This document shows, piece by piece, positions 46,354 through 55,909 of a DNA stretch of 64,000 nucleotides. The position numbers and the translations under genes are program-made. The DNA comes from Haliea sp. Its GTDB lineage: Bacteria; Pseudomonadota; Gammaproteobacteria; Pseudomonadales; Halieaceae. Numbering within the stretch: the stretch's first letter is position 1; the number at the start of each line of letters is the position of its first letter. Under the pieces are notes generated by a model. The model did not search any database. It saw nothing but the letters and a program-made list of their open reading frames with translations, and had not been told where the DNA came from. The DNA lies in NCBI GenBank assembly GCA_002692965.1, contig NZNC01000013.1:1-64000 (forward strand). Direction: 5' to 3'.

Positions 46354-47226
46354 ATGGACAAACGCATCACTGCCCGCGAGGCGGTCGCACAGATCAAGGA
46401 CGGCATGACCGTCGGCATCGGTGGCTGGGGCCCCCGTCGCAAGCCGATGGCCCTGGTACGGGAGATTTTGCGCTCCGACGTGAAGGACCTCACGGTGGTG
46501 GCCTACGGTGGTGCCGATGTCGGCATGCTGTGCGCTTCCGGCAAGGTCAAGAAGCTGATCTTTGCCTTCGTGTCCCTGGACTTCATCCCCCTGGAGCCCT
46601 TCTTTCGCCAGGCGCGCCAGAACGGCGACATCGAGGTAATGGAGATCGACGAGGGCATGATGCTGCTGGGTCTGCGCGCTGCCGCCTGGCGCCTGCCCTT
46701 CATCCCCACCGAGGTGGGCCTGGGCACCGACATCATCAGCAAGAACCCCGATATCAAGGTGATCGACAGCCCCTACGACGACAAGGAATGGGTAGCCATG
46801 CCGGCGCTCAAGCTGGACGTCGCCCTGGTGCACGTGGATCGTGCCGATGCCCGCGGCGTCTGCCAGATCAGCGGTCCTGACCACTACCTGGACGACTGGA
46901 TGGTGCGCGCGGCGGACAACGCGATTGTCTCCTGCGACGAGCTGGTCGAAACCAGTTTCTTCCACGAACCGGCCCGCGCCCGCGAGGTGTTCTGGGAGCG
47001 CTGCGCCACGAATGCCGTAGTGCACATCCCCGGCGGTGCCCACCCGACCTCCTGCAGCCCGCTGTACGGTTTCGACGTGCCGCACTTCAAGGCCTACGCT
47101 GGCTTCGCCAAGGAAGGGGGCCTGCAGGCCTACCTGGACCAGTACCTCGGCGACTCCGAGGAGGCCTACCAGCAGAATGTCGGCGGCCTGGACGCCATCA
47201 AGGCCATTGAGCTGCCCACCTACTGA
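46354..47226 (+). CDS. ipdA: IpdA, CoA-transferase-like alpha subunit (COCHEA-CoA hydrolase)
   Basis: The 290-residue protein resembles class I CoA-transferase alpha subunits (DGMTVGIGGWGPRRKPMALV). With IpdB it forms the IpdAB hydrolase that opens the last steroid ring (COCHEA-CoA) in the HIP pathway, rather than moving CoA. The order ipdA-ipdB-ipdC here mirrors that of actinobacterial steroid clusters. Confidence 0.88.
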   Translation: MDKRITAREAVAQIKDGMTVGIGGWGPRRKPMALVREILRSDVKDLTVVAYGGADVGMLCASGKVKKLIFAFVSLDFIPLEPFFRQARQNGDIEVMEIDEGMMLLGLRAAAWRLPFIPTEVGLGTDIISKNPDIKVIDSPYDDKEWVAMPALKLDVALVHVDRADARGVCQISGPDHYLDDWMVRAADNAIVSCDELVETSFFHEPARAREVFWERCATNAVVHIPGGAHPTSCSPLYGFDVPHFKAYAGFAKEGGLQAYLDQYLGDSEEAYQQNVGGLDAIKAIELPTY

Positions 47227-47250
47227 GCGAATCGGGGAGAACGGAATACC

Positions 47251-48054
47251 ATGTCTACACCAGCTAAAGATTTCACTCTGGCAGAACTCTGCATTGTCGC
47301 CGCCGCCGAAGCCTTCCGCGATGACGGCGAGGTGCTGGCCACCGGTATCGGCGTAATTCCGCGCCTGGCCGCCAGCCTCGCGATGAAGACCTTCAATCCG
47401 GATCTGATGATGACCGACTCCGAGGCCTTCCTGCTCAGCGAGCCGAACCCCCTGGGCAAGCGCGGCGATGACTTCGTGCAGGCCAACGAGACCTGGATGG
47501 GTTTCTCGCGCATTTTCGACAACGTGTGGAGCGGCAAGCGCCACGCCATGCTCGGCCCGACCCAGATCGACAAGTACGGCCAGACCAACACCTCGGCCCT
47601 GGGTGGCACCTACGAGAAGCCCAAGGTGATGATGCTGGGTGCCCGCGGTTTCCCGGGCAACTCCATCTCTCACCCCAATAGCTTCTTCGTTCCGGGTCAC
47701 AACAACCGGGTGTTTATCGAGGGGGAGTGCGACTTCGTGTCCTCCATCGGTTTCAACCCCGAGCGCCTGCCCAAGGGGCACTCCCTGGATGACGTCAAAA
47801 TCCCGCGGGTCATTACCAACCTGTGTGTGATGGACTTCGGCGGCCCGGATCACCAGATCCGCCTGTTGTCCCTGCACCCGGGCGTGACCCTGGAAGAAGT
47901 CCAGGAGAACACCGGCTACCCGATCCACGTGGAGGGCGATATCCCGGAAACCCCGGCGCCCACCGAGGAGCAGCTGGCCATCATCCGCGCGATGGATCCC
48001 CACAACCAGCGCGCCTACCAGATCAAGGACAACCCGCCGGGAATCCGCGCCTGA
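47251..48054 (+). CDS. ipdB: IpdB, CoA-transferase-like beta subunit (COCHEA-CoA hydrolase)
   Basis: The 267-residue protein is the beta partner of IpdA, with FNPDLMMTDSEAFLLSEPN and the late block VITNLCVMDFGGPDHQIRLL. The usual CoA-transferase catalytic Glu (SExG) is not evident, in keeping with hydrolase activity in this group. It lies 24 bp after ipdA. Confidence 0.87.
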   Translation: MSTPAKDFTLAELCIVAAAEAFRDDGEVLATGIGVIPRLAASLAMKTFNPDLMMTDSEAFLLSEPNPLGKRGDDFVQANETWMGFSRIFDNVWSGKRHAMLGPTQIDKYGQTNTSALGGTYEKPKVMMLGARGFPGNSISHPNSFFVPGHNNRVFIEGECDFVSSIGFNPERLPKGHSLDDVKIPRVITNLCVMDFGGPDHQIRLLSLHPGVTLEEVQENTGYPIHVEGDIPETPAPTEEQLAIIRAMDPHNQRAYQIKDNPPGIRA

Positions 48055-48063
48055 GGTTAGAGC

Positions 48064-49137
48064 ATGCTGGAAACACGACTCACTGAACTGCTCGGCTGCC
48101 GCTACCCCATCGTGCAAACCGCGATGGGCTGGGTGGCCGACCCGACCCTGGTGGCGGGGAGCTGCAACGCGGGGGGCTTTGGCTTCCTCGCCGGGGCAAC
48201 CATTCCGCCGGACGAAATGGAGCGGGACATCCTGCGGGTCAAGGAAAAGACCGACCGGCCCTTCGGCGTCAATTTCCACATGTACCAGCCCAACGCGAAG
48301 GACATCGTGGACATGGTGATCCGTCACGGTGTGCGGGCAGTGAGTTATTCTCGTTCCCCGGGCCCGGACATGATCCGCAAGCTCAAGGACGCCGGGGTGA
48401 TCTGCATGCCCACGGTGGGGCTTCCGAAGCACGCGATCAAGGCGGTGGAGCTGGGTGCCGATGCGGTGACGGTGCAGGGCGGGGAGGGCGGTGGCCACAC
48501 CGGCTCCGTGCCCACCACGCTGCTGATTCCCCAGGTAATCGACGCCGTGGGCGACAAGGTGCCGGTGGTGGCCGCCGGGGGCTTCAAGGACGGTCGCGGC
48601 CTGGTGGCGGCGCTGGCCTGGGGTGCCGACGGTATCGCCATGGGTACGCGTTTTCTGCTGACCAAAGAGTCGCCGGTTCCGGAGGCTACCAAGCAGCGCT
48701 ACCTGGACTGCAAGAACCCCTCGCAGATTATCGTGTCCCGGGCCATGGACGGTCTGCCCCAGCGCATGATCATGAATGAGCTGCTGGCGGACCTGGAAAA
48801 GGCCTCCGCCTTGCGCAAGCTGATCATTGCCATGCGCAATGGCCTGGCCTTCCGCAAGTACACCGGTGCCAGCGTGGTCAGCCTGCTCAAGTCGGCCATC
48901 GCCATGAGTCGCAGCGGCGACACCACCGCCGCCCAGGCCATCATGTCGGCAAACGCGCCGATGATTATCCAGAAGGCCATGGTGGACGGTGAGCCCGCCC
49001 GCGGGGTATTGCCCAGTGGCCAGGTGGCCGGGGTTATCGACAGCCTGCTCAGTTGTGAAGAACTGATCGGCGCCATCGTCAGTGAAGCGGAGCAGCGCCT
49101 GCAGGCGCTGGCGGCCCGCGCCAACCCCCCGGCATAA
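48064..49137 (+). CDS. ipdC: IpdC, FMN-dependent oxidoreductase of steroid ring C/D degradation
   Basis: The 357-residue TIM-barrel flavoprotein of the nitronate-monooxygenase/2-nitropropane-dioxygenase group has IVQTAMGWVADPTLVAGSCN, GGEGGGHTGSVPTTLL and VVAAGGFKDGRGLVAALAWG. IpdC acts in the HIP-CoA route, next to IpdAB, and its position here matches. The exact redox step for this enzyme is taken from the family. Confidence 0.86.
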   Translation: MLETRLTELLGCRYPIVQTAMGWVADPTLVAGSCNAGGFGFLAGATIPPDEMERDILRVKEKTDRPFGVNFHMYQPNAKDIVDMVIRHGVRAVSYSRSPGPDMIRKLKDAGVICMPTVGLPKHAIKAVELGADAVTVQGGEGGGHTGSVPTTLLIPQVIDAVGDKVPVVAAGGFKDGRGLVAALAWGADGIAMGTRFLLTKESPVPEATKQRYLDCKNPSQIIVSRAMDGLPQRMIMNELLADLEKASALRKLIIAMRNGLAFRKYTGASVVSLLKSAIAMSRSGDTTAAQAIMSANAPMIIQKAMVDGEPARGVLPSGQVAGVIDSLLSCEELIGAIVSEAEQRLQALAARANPPA

Positions 49138-49164
49138 ACGCAAATTTCGACAGGTACTGATTCC

Positions 49165-49917
49165 ATGAGCCAACCTTTCCGCACCACGATCAGCGACGGC
49201 ATTGCCGAGATGATTCTCGACAAGCCGCCGGTGAACGCCTTTGACAGCGCCGGCTGGTTTGCCATCGCCCGGGAAATCGACCAGCTGGGCGAGAACAACG
49301 ATGTGCGCGTGATCCTGATTGCCGCCGAGGGCAAGGGTTTCTGCGCCGGTGTCGACATCAAGGAGCTGGCCGCCCATCCGACTCGCATCGTGGACGTCAA
49401 CAGGGGCAATTACGAAACCTTCCGTGCCATCCACCGCAACCCCAAGCCGGTGATCCTGGCCCTGCACGGCTTTGTGCTGGGTGGTGGCATCGGCATGGCC
49501 GGCGCCGCGGACATCCTGGTGGCCTCGGACTGCGCGCGTTTCGGCGTGCCGGAGATCGACCGCGGCGCCATGGGTGGCGGTGCCCACCTGCAACGCATGT
49601 TCCCGGTACAGAAAGTGCGTTACATGTACTTCACCGGCGAGTTTATCGACGCCGCCGAAGCCTACCGCCTGGGCGCAGTGGAAAAAGTGGTCAGCAAAGA
49701 GGAACTGTTGCCCACCGCCCGTGAGATTGCCGCCAAGATCGCCGTCAAGTCACCGGCCATGGTGCGCCTGGCCAAGGAAGCCCTGACCGGGATCGAGGAC
49801 GGCAACCTGGAAGACAAGTACCGCTGGGAGCAGGGCTTCACCCTGGAGGCCTACACCCTGGGCGATTCCCAGGAATCCCGCGATGCTTTCGTGCAGAAGC
49901 GCGACGCCAAATTCTGA
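49165..49917 (+). CDS. echA20: EchA20-like enoyl-CoA hydratase/hydrolase
   Basis: The 250-residue crotonase-fold protein has the oxyanion and active region GFCAGVDIKELAA, followed by GFVLGGGIGMAGAADILVAS and FGVPEIDRGAMGGG. EchA20 is the steroid-ring-opening crotonase that hydrolyses 5-oxo-type HIP-CoA intermediates before IpdAB acts. The C-terminal YRWEQGFTLE region also matches EchA20. Spacing to ipdC is 27 bp. Confidence 0.85.
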   Translation: MSQPFRTTISDGIAEMILDKPPVNAFDSAGWFAIAREIDQLGENNDVRVILIAAEGKGFCAGVDIKELAAHPTRIVDVNRGNYETFRAIHRNPKPVILALHGFVLGGGIGMAGAADILVASDCARFGVPEIDRGAMGGGAHLQRMFPVQKVRYMYFTGEFIDAAEAYRLGAVEKVVSKEELLPTAREIAAKIAVKSPAMVRLAKEALTGIEDGNLEDKYRWEQGFTLEAYTLGDSQESRDAFVQKRDAKF

Positions 49918-49932
49918 GAGCAGGACTGACGC

Positions 49933-51096
49933 ATGCAACTGGCATTTACTGAACAGCAGCAGGCCTTCCGCAAGGAGATCCGCGAGTGGCTGGCGGCCAA
50001 TGTGCCCGCCGAGCCCCTCAAGACCTTCGACACCGAGGAGGGCTTCCAACAGCACCGCGAGTGGGAAGCGACCCTTAACGAGGGGCGCTGGGGCATGGTG
50101 ACCTGGCCGGAAGAACTCGGTGGCCGGGGCTGTGACCTGATCGAGTGGCTGATTTTTGAGGAAGAGTACTACCGCGCCGGCGCGCCCCTGCGGGTCAACC
50201 AGAACGGCATCTTCCTGCTCGGCCCCACCCTGATGGAATACGGCACCGACGAGCAGAAAGCGCGTTTCCTGCCGGCCATGGCCGAGGGCCGCGACATCTG
50301 GGCCCAGGGCTGGTCCGAGCCGAATGCCGGCTCCGATATGGCGGCGATTCGCTCCACCGCGCGCCTGGAGGGTGACAAGTACATCATCAACGGCCAGAAG
50401 ACCTGGTCCACCCGGGCGGTCTGGGCGGACTGGCTGTTCGGCATGTTCCGCACTGACCCGGATTCCCAGCGCCACCGCGGCCTGACCTTCATCCTGGTGC
50501 CCCTGAACAGCCCCGGCATCACCATCCGTCCGATTCCGCAGCTGGATGGCCTGCCCGGCTTTGCCGAAATCTTCTTCGACAATGTGGAAGTGGATGTCAG
50601 CAATCGCCTGGGGGACGAGGGTGCCGGCTGGGCGGTCGCCATGGCAACGGCAGGTTTCGAGCGCGGCCTGATGCTGCGCTCCCCGGCCCGTTTCCAGGAA
50701 ACCGCCCGCCGCCTGGTCGAGCTGTACCGCGAAAACGAAGCCACCGCCAGCGCCGACCCGGCGATTCGCGAGGCGGTCATTCGCGCCTGGATGGATGCGG
50801 AGGCCTATTGCCTGAGCACTTACCAGACCGCCTGCCGTCTGAGCCAGGGGGGCAAGATCGGTGCCGAGTCCTCCACCAACAAGATCTTCTGGTCGGAGCT
50901 GGACCAGGCCATGCACGCCACCGCCATGAGCATTCTCGGCGCCCGCGCCGAATTGCTGCCCCACGCCCCTGCGGCGCAGGGTGTGGGCCGCTGGCTGGAC
51001 GGCTGGCTGTTCTCCCAGTCGGGACCGATCTACGCCGGAACCAACGAGATCCAGCGCAACATCATCGCAGAACGTATGCTGGGCATGCCGAGGTAA
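49933..51096 (+). CDS. Acyl-CoA dehydrogenase, steroid cluster (larger subunit)
   Basis: The 387-residue FadE-type enzyme has GWSEPNAGSDMAAIRSTA (flavin and substrate loop) and the C-terminal YAGTNEIQRNIIAERMLGMP, typical of acyl-CoA dehydrogenases. With the smaller gene that starts 3 bp after its stop it likely forms an alpha2beta2 enzyme of the IpdE1/IpdE2 or ChsE type, dehydrogenating a HIP-derived CoA ester. Exact substrate and Mtb orthologue cannot be set from sequence alone. Confidence 0.86.
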   Translation: MQLAFTEQQQAFRKEIREWLAANVPAEPLKTFDTEEGFQQHREWEATLNEGRWGMVTWPEELGGRGCDLIEWLIFEEEYYRAGAPLRVNQNGIFLLGPTLMEYGTDEQKARFLPAMAEGRDIWAQGWSEPNAGSDMAAIRSTARLEGDKYIINGQKTWSTRAVWADWLFGMFRTDPDSQRHRGLTFILVPLNSPGITIRPIPQLDGLPGFAEIFFDNVEVDVSNRLGDEGAGWAVAMATAGFERGLMLRSPARFQETARRLVELYRENEATASADPAIREAVIRAWMDAEAYCLSTYQTACRLSQGGKIGAESSTNKIFWSELDQAMHATAMSILGARAELLPHAPAAQGVGRWLDGWLFSQSGPIYAGTNEIQRNIIAERMLGMPR

Positions 51097-51099
51097 ACC

Positions 51100-52146
51100 A
51101 TGGATTTCACATTTAGCGAAGACCAGCTGCTGTTCCAGGAAACCGTGCGCAGTTTCCTGGTCAATGAAATTACCCCCGAGCGCCTGCGCGCCGGCTGGGA
51201 CACCGATACCGGACGCGACGCCGCCCTGTGGCAGCAGCTCGCGGAAATGGGGCTGACTGGCCTGACTGTCCCGGAAGAGCACGACGGCCTGGGCATGAGC
51301 GCCCTGGATTTTGTGCTGCTGGCCCAGGAATGCGGTTACGTGGCCCTGCCCGAGCCCCTGGTCAACAGTGTGCTGGTGGCCGTGCCGGCCCTGGTGGACC
51401 TGGGCGGTGAACTGGCCGCCGAGTGGCTGCCGAAAGTGGCGGCGGGCGAGGCGCGCGTCGTCGCTGGCCTGGAGCAGAATCTGGTGGTGGAAGATGCCCA
51501 CGTGGCCGACCTGCTGCTGCTCGAGCGCAGCGGGCAGTGGTTCGCCCTGACGCCCGATCAGTTCAGCGCCGAGCGCAACGAGTCGATTGATCCCGGTCGT
51601 CGCCTGTTCAGTGTGACGGTCACCGGGAATGCGGAGCCGGTATTGAGCGGCGAGGCGGGTGATCGCCTGCGACTGGCCAGCCTGAACCGCGGCGCACTCG
51701 GTTGTGCAGCCCAGGCCCTGGGCCTGGCCCAGCGCATGATCGACCTCTCGGTGCAGTACACCAGCGAGCGTCAGCAGTTCGGCAAGCCGATCGGCTCCTT
51801 CCAGGCGGTCAAGCACCACATGGCCAACGTGGCCGTGCGCCTGGAGTATGCTCGTGCCCCGGTGGCCCGCGCGGCCTACGCCATGGACGAGGACGCGGCC
51901 GGGGCGAGCCTGGCGGTGGCCCAGGCCAAACTGGCGGCCTGCGAGGCGGCCAACCTGGCGGCCAAGAACAGTATCCAGGTGCACGGTGCCATGGGCTACA
52001 CCTGGGAAGTCGACCTGCACATCTTCATGAAAAAGGCCTGGGCCCTGGCCAATACCTGGGGCGATGCCGGCTATCACAAGCAGCAGGTGGCCAGTGTGAT
52101 TTTCGCCGAGGGTGCGGCCCTGGGTGCCGGCAGCACCTTCCGCTAG
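51100..52146 (+). CDS. Acyl-CoA dehydrogenase, steroid cluster (smaller subunit)
   Basis: The 348-residue FadE-type subunit has YTSERQQFGKPIGSFQAVKH and a late HGAMGYTWEVDLHIFMKKAW block, typical of the shorter partner in heteromeric steroid acyl-CoA dehydrogenases. It lacks the NEIQRN C-terminal motif of its larger partner. Tight spacing supports a complex with the upstream gene. Confidence 0.85.
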   Translation: MDFTFSEDQLLFQETVRSFLVNEITPERLRAGWDTDTGRDAALWQQLAEMGLTGLTVPEEHDGLGMSALDFVLLAQECGYVALPEPLVNSVLVAVPALVDLGGELAAEWLPKVAAGEARVVAGLEQNLVVEDAHVADLLLLERSGQWFALTPDQFSAERNESIDPGRRLFSVTVTGNAEPVLSGEAGDRLRLASLNRGALGCAAQALGLAQRMIDLSVQYTSERQQFGKPIGSFQAVKHHMANVAVRLEYARAPVARAAYAMDEDAAGASLAVAQAKLAACEAANLAAKNSIQVHGAMGYTWEVDLHIFMKKAWALANTWGDAGYHKQQVASVIFAEGAALGAGSTFR

Positions 52147-52201
52147 GCCCGGTGCAAGACAGCACCAACGGATTCCTGTAACCAACAGAGAGGGACATAA
52201 C

Positions 52202-53350
52202 ATGGCAGACGCCTACATAGTTGACGCGGTACGCAGCCCCACCGGGCGCCGCAAGGGTGGCCTGGCCGACGTCCACGGTGCCGACCTCGGTGCCCACGTG
52301 CTGAAGACTCTGGTCGAGCGCAACGGTATTCCCGACAGTGACTACGACGACGTGATTTTTGGCTGCGTCGACACCATCGGCCCCCTGGCCGGCGATATCG
52401 CCCGCACCTGCTGGCTCGCGGCTGGCCTCTCCGAGGAAGTGCCCGGCACTACCGTCGATCGCCAGTGTGGCTCGTCCCAACAGGCTGTGCACTTCGCCGC
52501 CCAGGCGATCATGGCGGGTGTCAATGACGTGGTCATCGCCGGCGGCGTGCAGACCATGACCCAGATCCCGATTTCCTCGGCAATGATTGCCGCACAGCCG
52601 ATGGGCTTCGCCGACCCCTTCAGCGGCAGTACCGGCTGGGTCGAGCGCTATGGGAGCACTCCGCCGTCGCAGTTCAATTCCGCGCAGATGATCGCCGACA
52701 AGTGGGGCTTCTCCCGGGAGCAGATGGAAGCCTTTGCCCTGGAGTCGCATACCCGTGCGCTGAAGGCCATTCAGGCGGGGCGTTTCGATAAGGAAATCGC
52801 GCCCCTGAACGGCGTGACCATGGACGAGACTCCGCGCCAGACCTCAATGGAGAAAATGGCCGAACTGCAGCCCCTGATGGAAGGCGGCACGATCACCGCG
52901 GCGGTTTCCAGCCAGACCTGCGACGCCTCCTCAGCGATGCTGATCGTCTCCGAGGCGGCACTGAAGCGCTACAACCTGACGCCTCGCGCCCGTATCGCCC
53001 ACATGAGCGTGCGCGCCGCCGACCCGATCTGGATGCTCACCGCGCCGATCCCGGCCACCGAGTACGCGCTCAAGCGCGCCGGCATGTCCCTCTCGGACAT
53101 CGACCTGGTCGAAATCAACGAGGCCTTCGCCTCGGTGGCCATGGCCTGGCTCAAGGACACCGGCTACGACCACGGCAAGACCAACGTGAATGGCGGCGCC
53201 ATTGCCCTGGGCCACCCCCTGGGGGCCACTGGCACCAAGTTGATGACCACGCTGCTCCACGAGCTGGAGCGGACTGGCGGGCGCTATGGGCTGCAGACCA
53301 TGTGCGAGGGCGGTGGCCAGGCCAACGTCACCATCCTCGAGCGGCTCTAA
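52202..53350 (+). CDS. fadA6: FadA6-like 3-ketoacyl-CoA thiolase
   Basis: The 382-residue thiolase has the nucleophilic Cys in [20 protein letters not shown], then [30 protein letters not shown] and the late [14 protein letters not shown]. These blocks match FadA6 of the HIP pathway closely and differ from FadA5. It cleaves the beta-keto acyl-CoA formed late in ring C/D breakdown. The true start is 52202; a longer frame upstream lacks a ribosome site. Confidence 0.88.
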   Translation: MADAYIVDAVRSPTGRRKGGLADVHGADLGAHVLKTLVERNGIPDSDYDDVIFGCVDTIGPLAGDIARTCWLAAGLSEEVPGTTVDRQCGSSQQAVHFAAQAIMAGVNDVVIAGGVQTMTQIPISSAMIAAQPMGFADPFSGSTGWVERYGSTPPSQFNSAQMIADKWGFSREQMEAFALESHTRALKAIQAGRFDKEIAPLNGVTMDETPRQTSMEKMAELQPLMEGGTITAAVSSQTCDASSAMLIVSEAALKRYNLTPRARIAHMSVRAADPIWMLTAPIPATEYALKRAGMSLSDIDLVEINEAFASVAMAWLKDTGYDHGKTNVNGGAIALGHPLGATGTKLMTTLLHELERTGGRYGLQTMCEGGGQANVTILERL

Positions 53351-53384
53351 CTCGGCGATTCCTGAATGCGGAGCTTCATCGCCC

Positions 53385-53498
53385 GGCGCAGCACCCTGAA
53401 GGCGTTCGCCGGGACACGCCGTGAATCCGTCCATGGAGGCTTCTCGCTCGCGTCCATGCGAGCGAGAGTCCCGGCGAACGCCTTCAGGGCGCTGCGCC
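53385..53498 (+). repeat. Palindromic element, copy A
   Basis: Arms 53385-53415 and 53468-53498 are inverted copies matching at 30 of 31 positions. They enclose a 52-nt core that begins ACGCCGTGAAT. Inside the core lie a small hairpin (TCC/GGA stem) and a 9-10 bp hairpin (CTCGCTCGC / GCGAGCGAG), both with the loop GTCCAT. Arm sequence is unique to this copy. Confidence 0.9.
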
Positions 53499-53607
53499 TC
53501 TGTCGTTGCGCCCTGCCAGTTCGTGCCGAGGGTAGCAATGCTGAGGGCAAAGGCGCTTATGCAGGCGCCAGCTGCTCGGGAAGGCACATGGATGGCACCC
53601 AGCCGAG

Positions 53608-53721
53608 CCGGGTGGGCGAGGTGGAGCGCTTCCGGGACCGTGGGCGGCATGGACGCCGCCTACGAGCCTACAGGGACGTATTCACGGCGTGTCCCGGAAG
53701 CGCTCCACCTCGACCGCCCGG
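53608..53721 (-). repeat. Palindromic element, copy B
   Basis: Arms 53608-53638 and 53691-53721 match as inverted repeats at 29 of 31 positions and enclose a 52-nt core read on the minus strand. The core keeps ACGCCGTGAAT, the small hairpin (as TAC/GTA) and a large hairpin with the GTCCAT loop. The large stem sequence is quite different (GGCGGC / GCCGCC) but still pairs. Confidence 0.9.
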
Positions 53722-53844
53722 CGGATCGAAGCCCCATCGGCCAGTGGATCGAGGCTGATCCGGGCTGTAGACGGTGGTCTGCGGAAAACCGAGTGTCGCA
53801 GAGACGGCAAACGAATTGACAGGAAAACGGACAGGACGAACATC

Positions 53845-54732
53845 ATGAGCAAGATCTGTGAAGGACGCGTAGTCATCATCACTGGCGCCGGCGGTGGCCT
53901 GGGCGCTGCCCATGCCCGGGTACTGGCCAGTGAAGGTGCCAAAGTCGTGGTCAACGACATCAACCAGGCTGCTGCCCAGGCCGTGGTCGACGACATCGTT
54001 GCCGCCGGTGGTGAAGCCATCGTCAACACCTCCGACATCACCAACTACGACGACAGCCTGAATGCGGTGAAGCAGGCCATCGAGGCCTTCGGTGACCTGC
54101 ACGCCGTGGTCAACAACGCCGGCATCAACCGCGACCGCATGTTCGCGTCGATGACCGAACAGGAGTGGGACGCGATCATGGCGGTGCACCTGAAGGGGCA
54201 CTTCTGCATCAGCTCCCACGCGGTCCACTACTGGCGCGGCCAGTCCAAGGAAGGCAAGGCGGTGGATGCGCGCATCATCAACACCACCTCCGGCGCCGGC
54301 CTGCAGGGCTCCATTGGCCAGTCCAACTATGCCGCGGCCAAGGCGGGGATTGCCGCACTGACGCTGAACCAGGCGGCGGAGCTGGCCCGCTATGGCATCA
54401 CCGCCAATGCGGTGGCACCCGCGGCGCGTACCGGCATGACCACCGCGGTGGAGTCCATGGCCGAGCGCATGAAGAAGCCCGAGGACGGCAGCTTTGACTA
54501 CTGGGCACCGGAGAATGTCTCCTCCCTGGTGGCCTGGCTGGCCTCTCCCTTGTCCAACAAGGTCACCGGCCGGGTGTTCGAGGCCGAGGGCGGCAAGATT
54601 TCCATTGCCGATGGCTGGCGTTCCCCCGAGCCGGTGGACAAGGGTGACCGCTGGGAGCCGGCAGAAGTGACCGAGGCGGTCGAGCAGCTGCTGGCTCGCG
54701 AAGTCCCCGCACAAAAAGTCTACGGAACCTGA
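53845..54732 (+). CDS. SDR-family dehydrogenase, HSD17B4-like
   Basis: The 295-residue SDR has the Rossmann motif TGAGGGLGAAH, NNAGINRD and the active site YAAAK. It resembles the SDR domain of multifunctional enzyme type 2, which oxidises 3-hydroxyacyl-CoA, and similar SDRs in actinobacterial steroid clusters. The start at 53845 has AGGAC 7 nt upstream. ipdF is a different SDR further on, so this one probably serves another hydroxyacyl-CoA step. Confidence 0.84.
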   Translation: MSKICEGRVVIITGAGGGLGAAHARVLASEGAKVVVNDINQAAAQAVVDDIVAAGGEAIVNTSDITNYDDSLNAVKQAIEAFGDLHAVVNNAGINRDRMFASMTEQEWDAIMAVHLKGHFCISSHAVHYWRGQSKEGKAVDARIINTTSGAGLQGSIGQSNYAAAKAGIAALTLNQAAELARYGITANAVAPAARTGMTTAVESMAERMKKPEDGSFDYWAPENVSSLVAWLASPLSNKVTGRVFEAEGGKISIADGWRSPEPVDKGDRWEPAEVTEAVEQLLAREVPAQKVYGT

Positions 54733-54742
54733 GGCAACTCGC

Positions 54743-55909
54743 ATGGAATTCCGCTTTACCGATGAGCAAGTGATGATCCGCGACACCGCGGAGGCCTTCC
54801 TTAAGGAAGTGTCCACCTCCGAGGCGGTGCGCGAGGCCATGGTCACCGAGCGCGGTTATGACCAGGCACTCTGGCAGCAGATCAGCCAGGAGATGATGTG
54901 GCCGGCCCTGCACATCCCCGAGGAGTTCGGCGGTCTGGGGCTGGGCTTTGTGGAGCTGGCTGCGACCCTGGAGCAGATGGGGCGGACCTTGCTCTGCGCC
55001 CCCTTCCTTTCCACAGTGGGTTTTGGCGTCAATGCCCTGCTGGTGGCCGGCAGCGAGACTCAGAAGCAGACCTACCTGGGCCAGATCGCCGAGGGCAAGA
55101 CCGCGACCCTGGCCTTTATGGCGCCGGGCAGTCGGCCCGATGCGCGTGCGGTACAGGTTACCTGCGCTGCGGACGGCGACGGTTTCGTGCTGAACGGCGA
55201 GTATCGCTATGTGCTGGATGGCCACACCGCTGACATCCTGGTGCTCGCGGCGCGCGAGGCCGGCAGCGAAGGGGAGCAGGGCATCAGTCTGTTTGTGCTG
55301 CCCGCGGACACTGCGGGTGTCAGCCGCGAGTGGCTGCCGACCGTGGATCAGACCCGCAAGCAGGCGAGCATCACTCTGCAGGACGTGAAGCTGCCCGCAG
55401 ATGCCCTGATGGGCGAGGCGGGGCAGGCCTGGCCGGCCCTGGCGAAGATCCTCGACCTGGCGACCGTGGCCGTAGCCGCGGAACAGGTCGGCGTGGCCCA
55501 GGAGTCCCTGGATAGCTCCGTGGCCTACACCATGGAACGGGTGCAGTTCGGGCGCACGATTGCCTCTTACCAGGCGATCAAGCACAAAGCCGCCGACATG
55601 ATGCTCAAGGTAGAAGCTGGCCGTTCGGCAGCCTACTACGCCGCCTGCGTGGCCGACGAAGCCCTGGCCAACAATCCCCTGGGCGAGGGCCTCGCGGAAG
55701 CCGCCAGCATCGCCAAGGCCTACTGTTCCGAGGCGGCTTTCTTCAACGCCGGTTGCGGCATCCAGCTGCACGGCGGGGTGGGCATCACCTCGGAGTACGA
55801 CATACAGCTCTACTTCAAGCGCGCCAAGTCCAGCGAGACCCTGCTCGGGGATGCCGCCTGGCACCGCGAGCGCCTGGCGCGCCAGCTACTGGATGGAGAC
55901 GCCGCATGA
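54743..55909 (+). CDS. Acyl-CoA dehydrogenase, steroid cluster (second set, smaller-type)
   Basis: The 388-residue FadE-type protein has MERVQFGRTIASYQAIKHKA and the late HGGVGITSEYDIQLYFKRAK. It resembles the shorter partner class of heteromeric steroid dehydrogenases. It overlaps the next dehydrogenase gene by ATGA, so the two likely form a second heteromeric enzyme. Confidence 0.84.
   Translation: MEFRFTDEQVMIRDTAEAFLKEVSTSEAVREAMVTERGYDQALWQQISQEMMWPALHIPEEFGGLGLGFVELAATLEQMGRTLLCAPFLSTVGFGVNALLVAGSETQKQTYLGQIAEGKTATLAFMAPGSRPDARAVQVTCAADGDGFVLNGEYRYVLDGHTADILVLAAREAGSEGEQGISLFVLPADTAGVSREWLPTVDQTRKQASITLQDVKLPADALMGEAGQAWPALAKILDLATVAVAAEQVGVAQESLDSSVAYTMERVQFGRTIASYQAIKHKAADMMLKVEAGRSAAYYAACVADEALANNPLGEGLAEAASIAKAYCSEAAFFNAGCGIQLHGGVGITSEYDIQLYFKRAKSSETLLGDAAWHRERLARQLLDGDAA

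Larger units (their letters stand above)
53351..53844. other. 494-bp gap holding two palindromic elements
   Basis: No gene is supported between fadA6 and the SDR. The gap contains structured element A (53385-53498) and the oppositely oriented element B (53608-53721). About 110 bp of unremarkable sequence lie between them, and a ribosome site (AGGAC) for the SDR stands just before 53845. Confidence 0.6.

Noticed and set aside
46333-49593. A 1,086-codon open frame on the minus strand
   Set aside because: It is antisense to ipdA, ipdB, ipdC and echA20, whose products are clearly recognisable. Composition is typical of shadow frames.
49750-52203. An 817-codon open frame on the minus strand
   Set aside because: It is antisense to two acyl-CoA dehydrogenases with conserved motifs and has no recognisable domain.
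53366-53819. Open frames across palindromic elements A and B
   Set aside because: They are translations of the structured repeat (for example RRESVHGG or GTYSRRVP patterns) and are interrupted or shared between frames. The repeat explains them.
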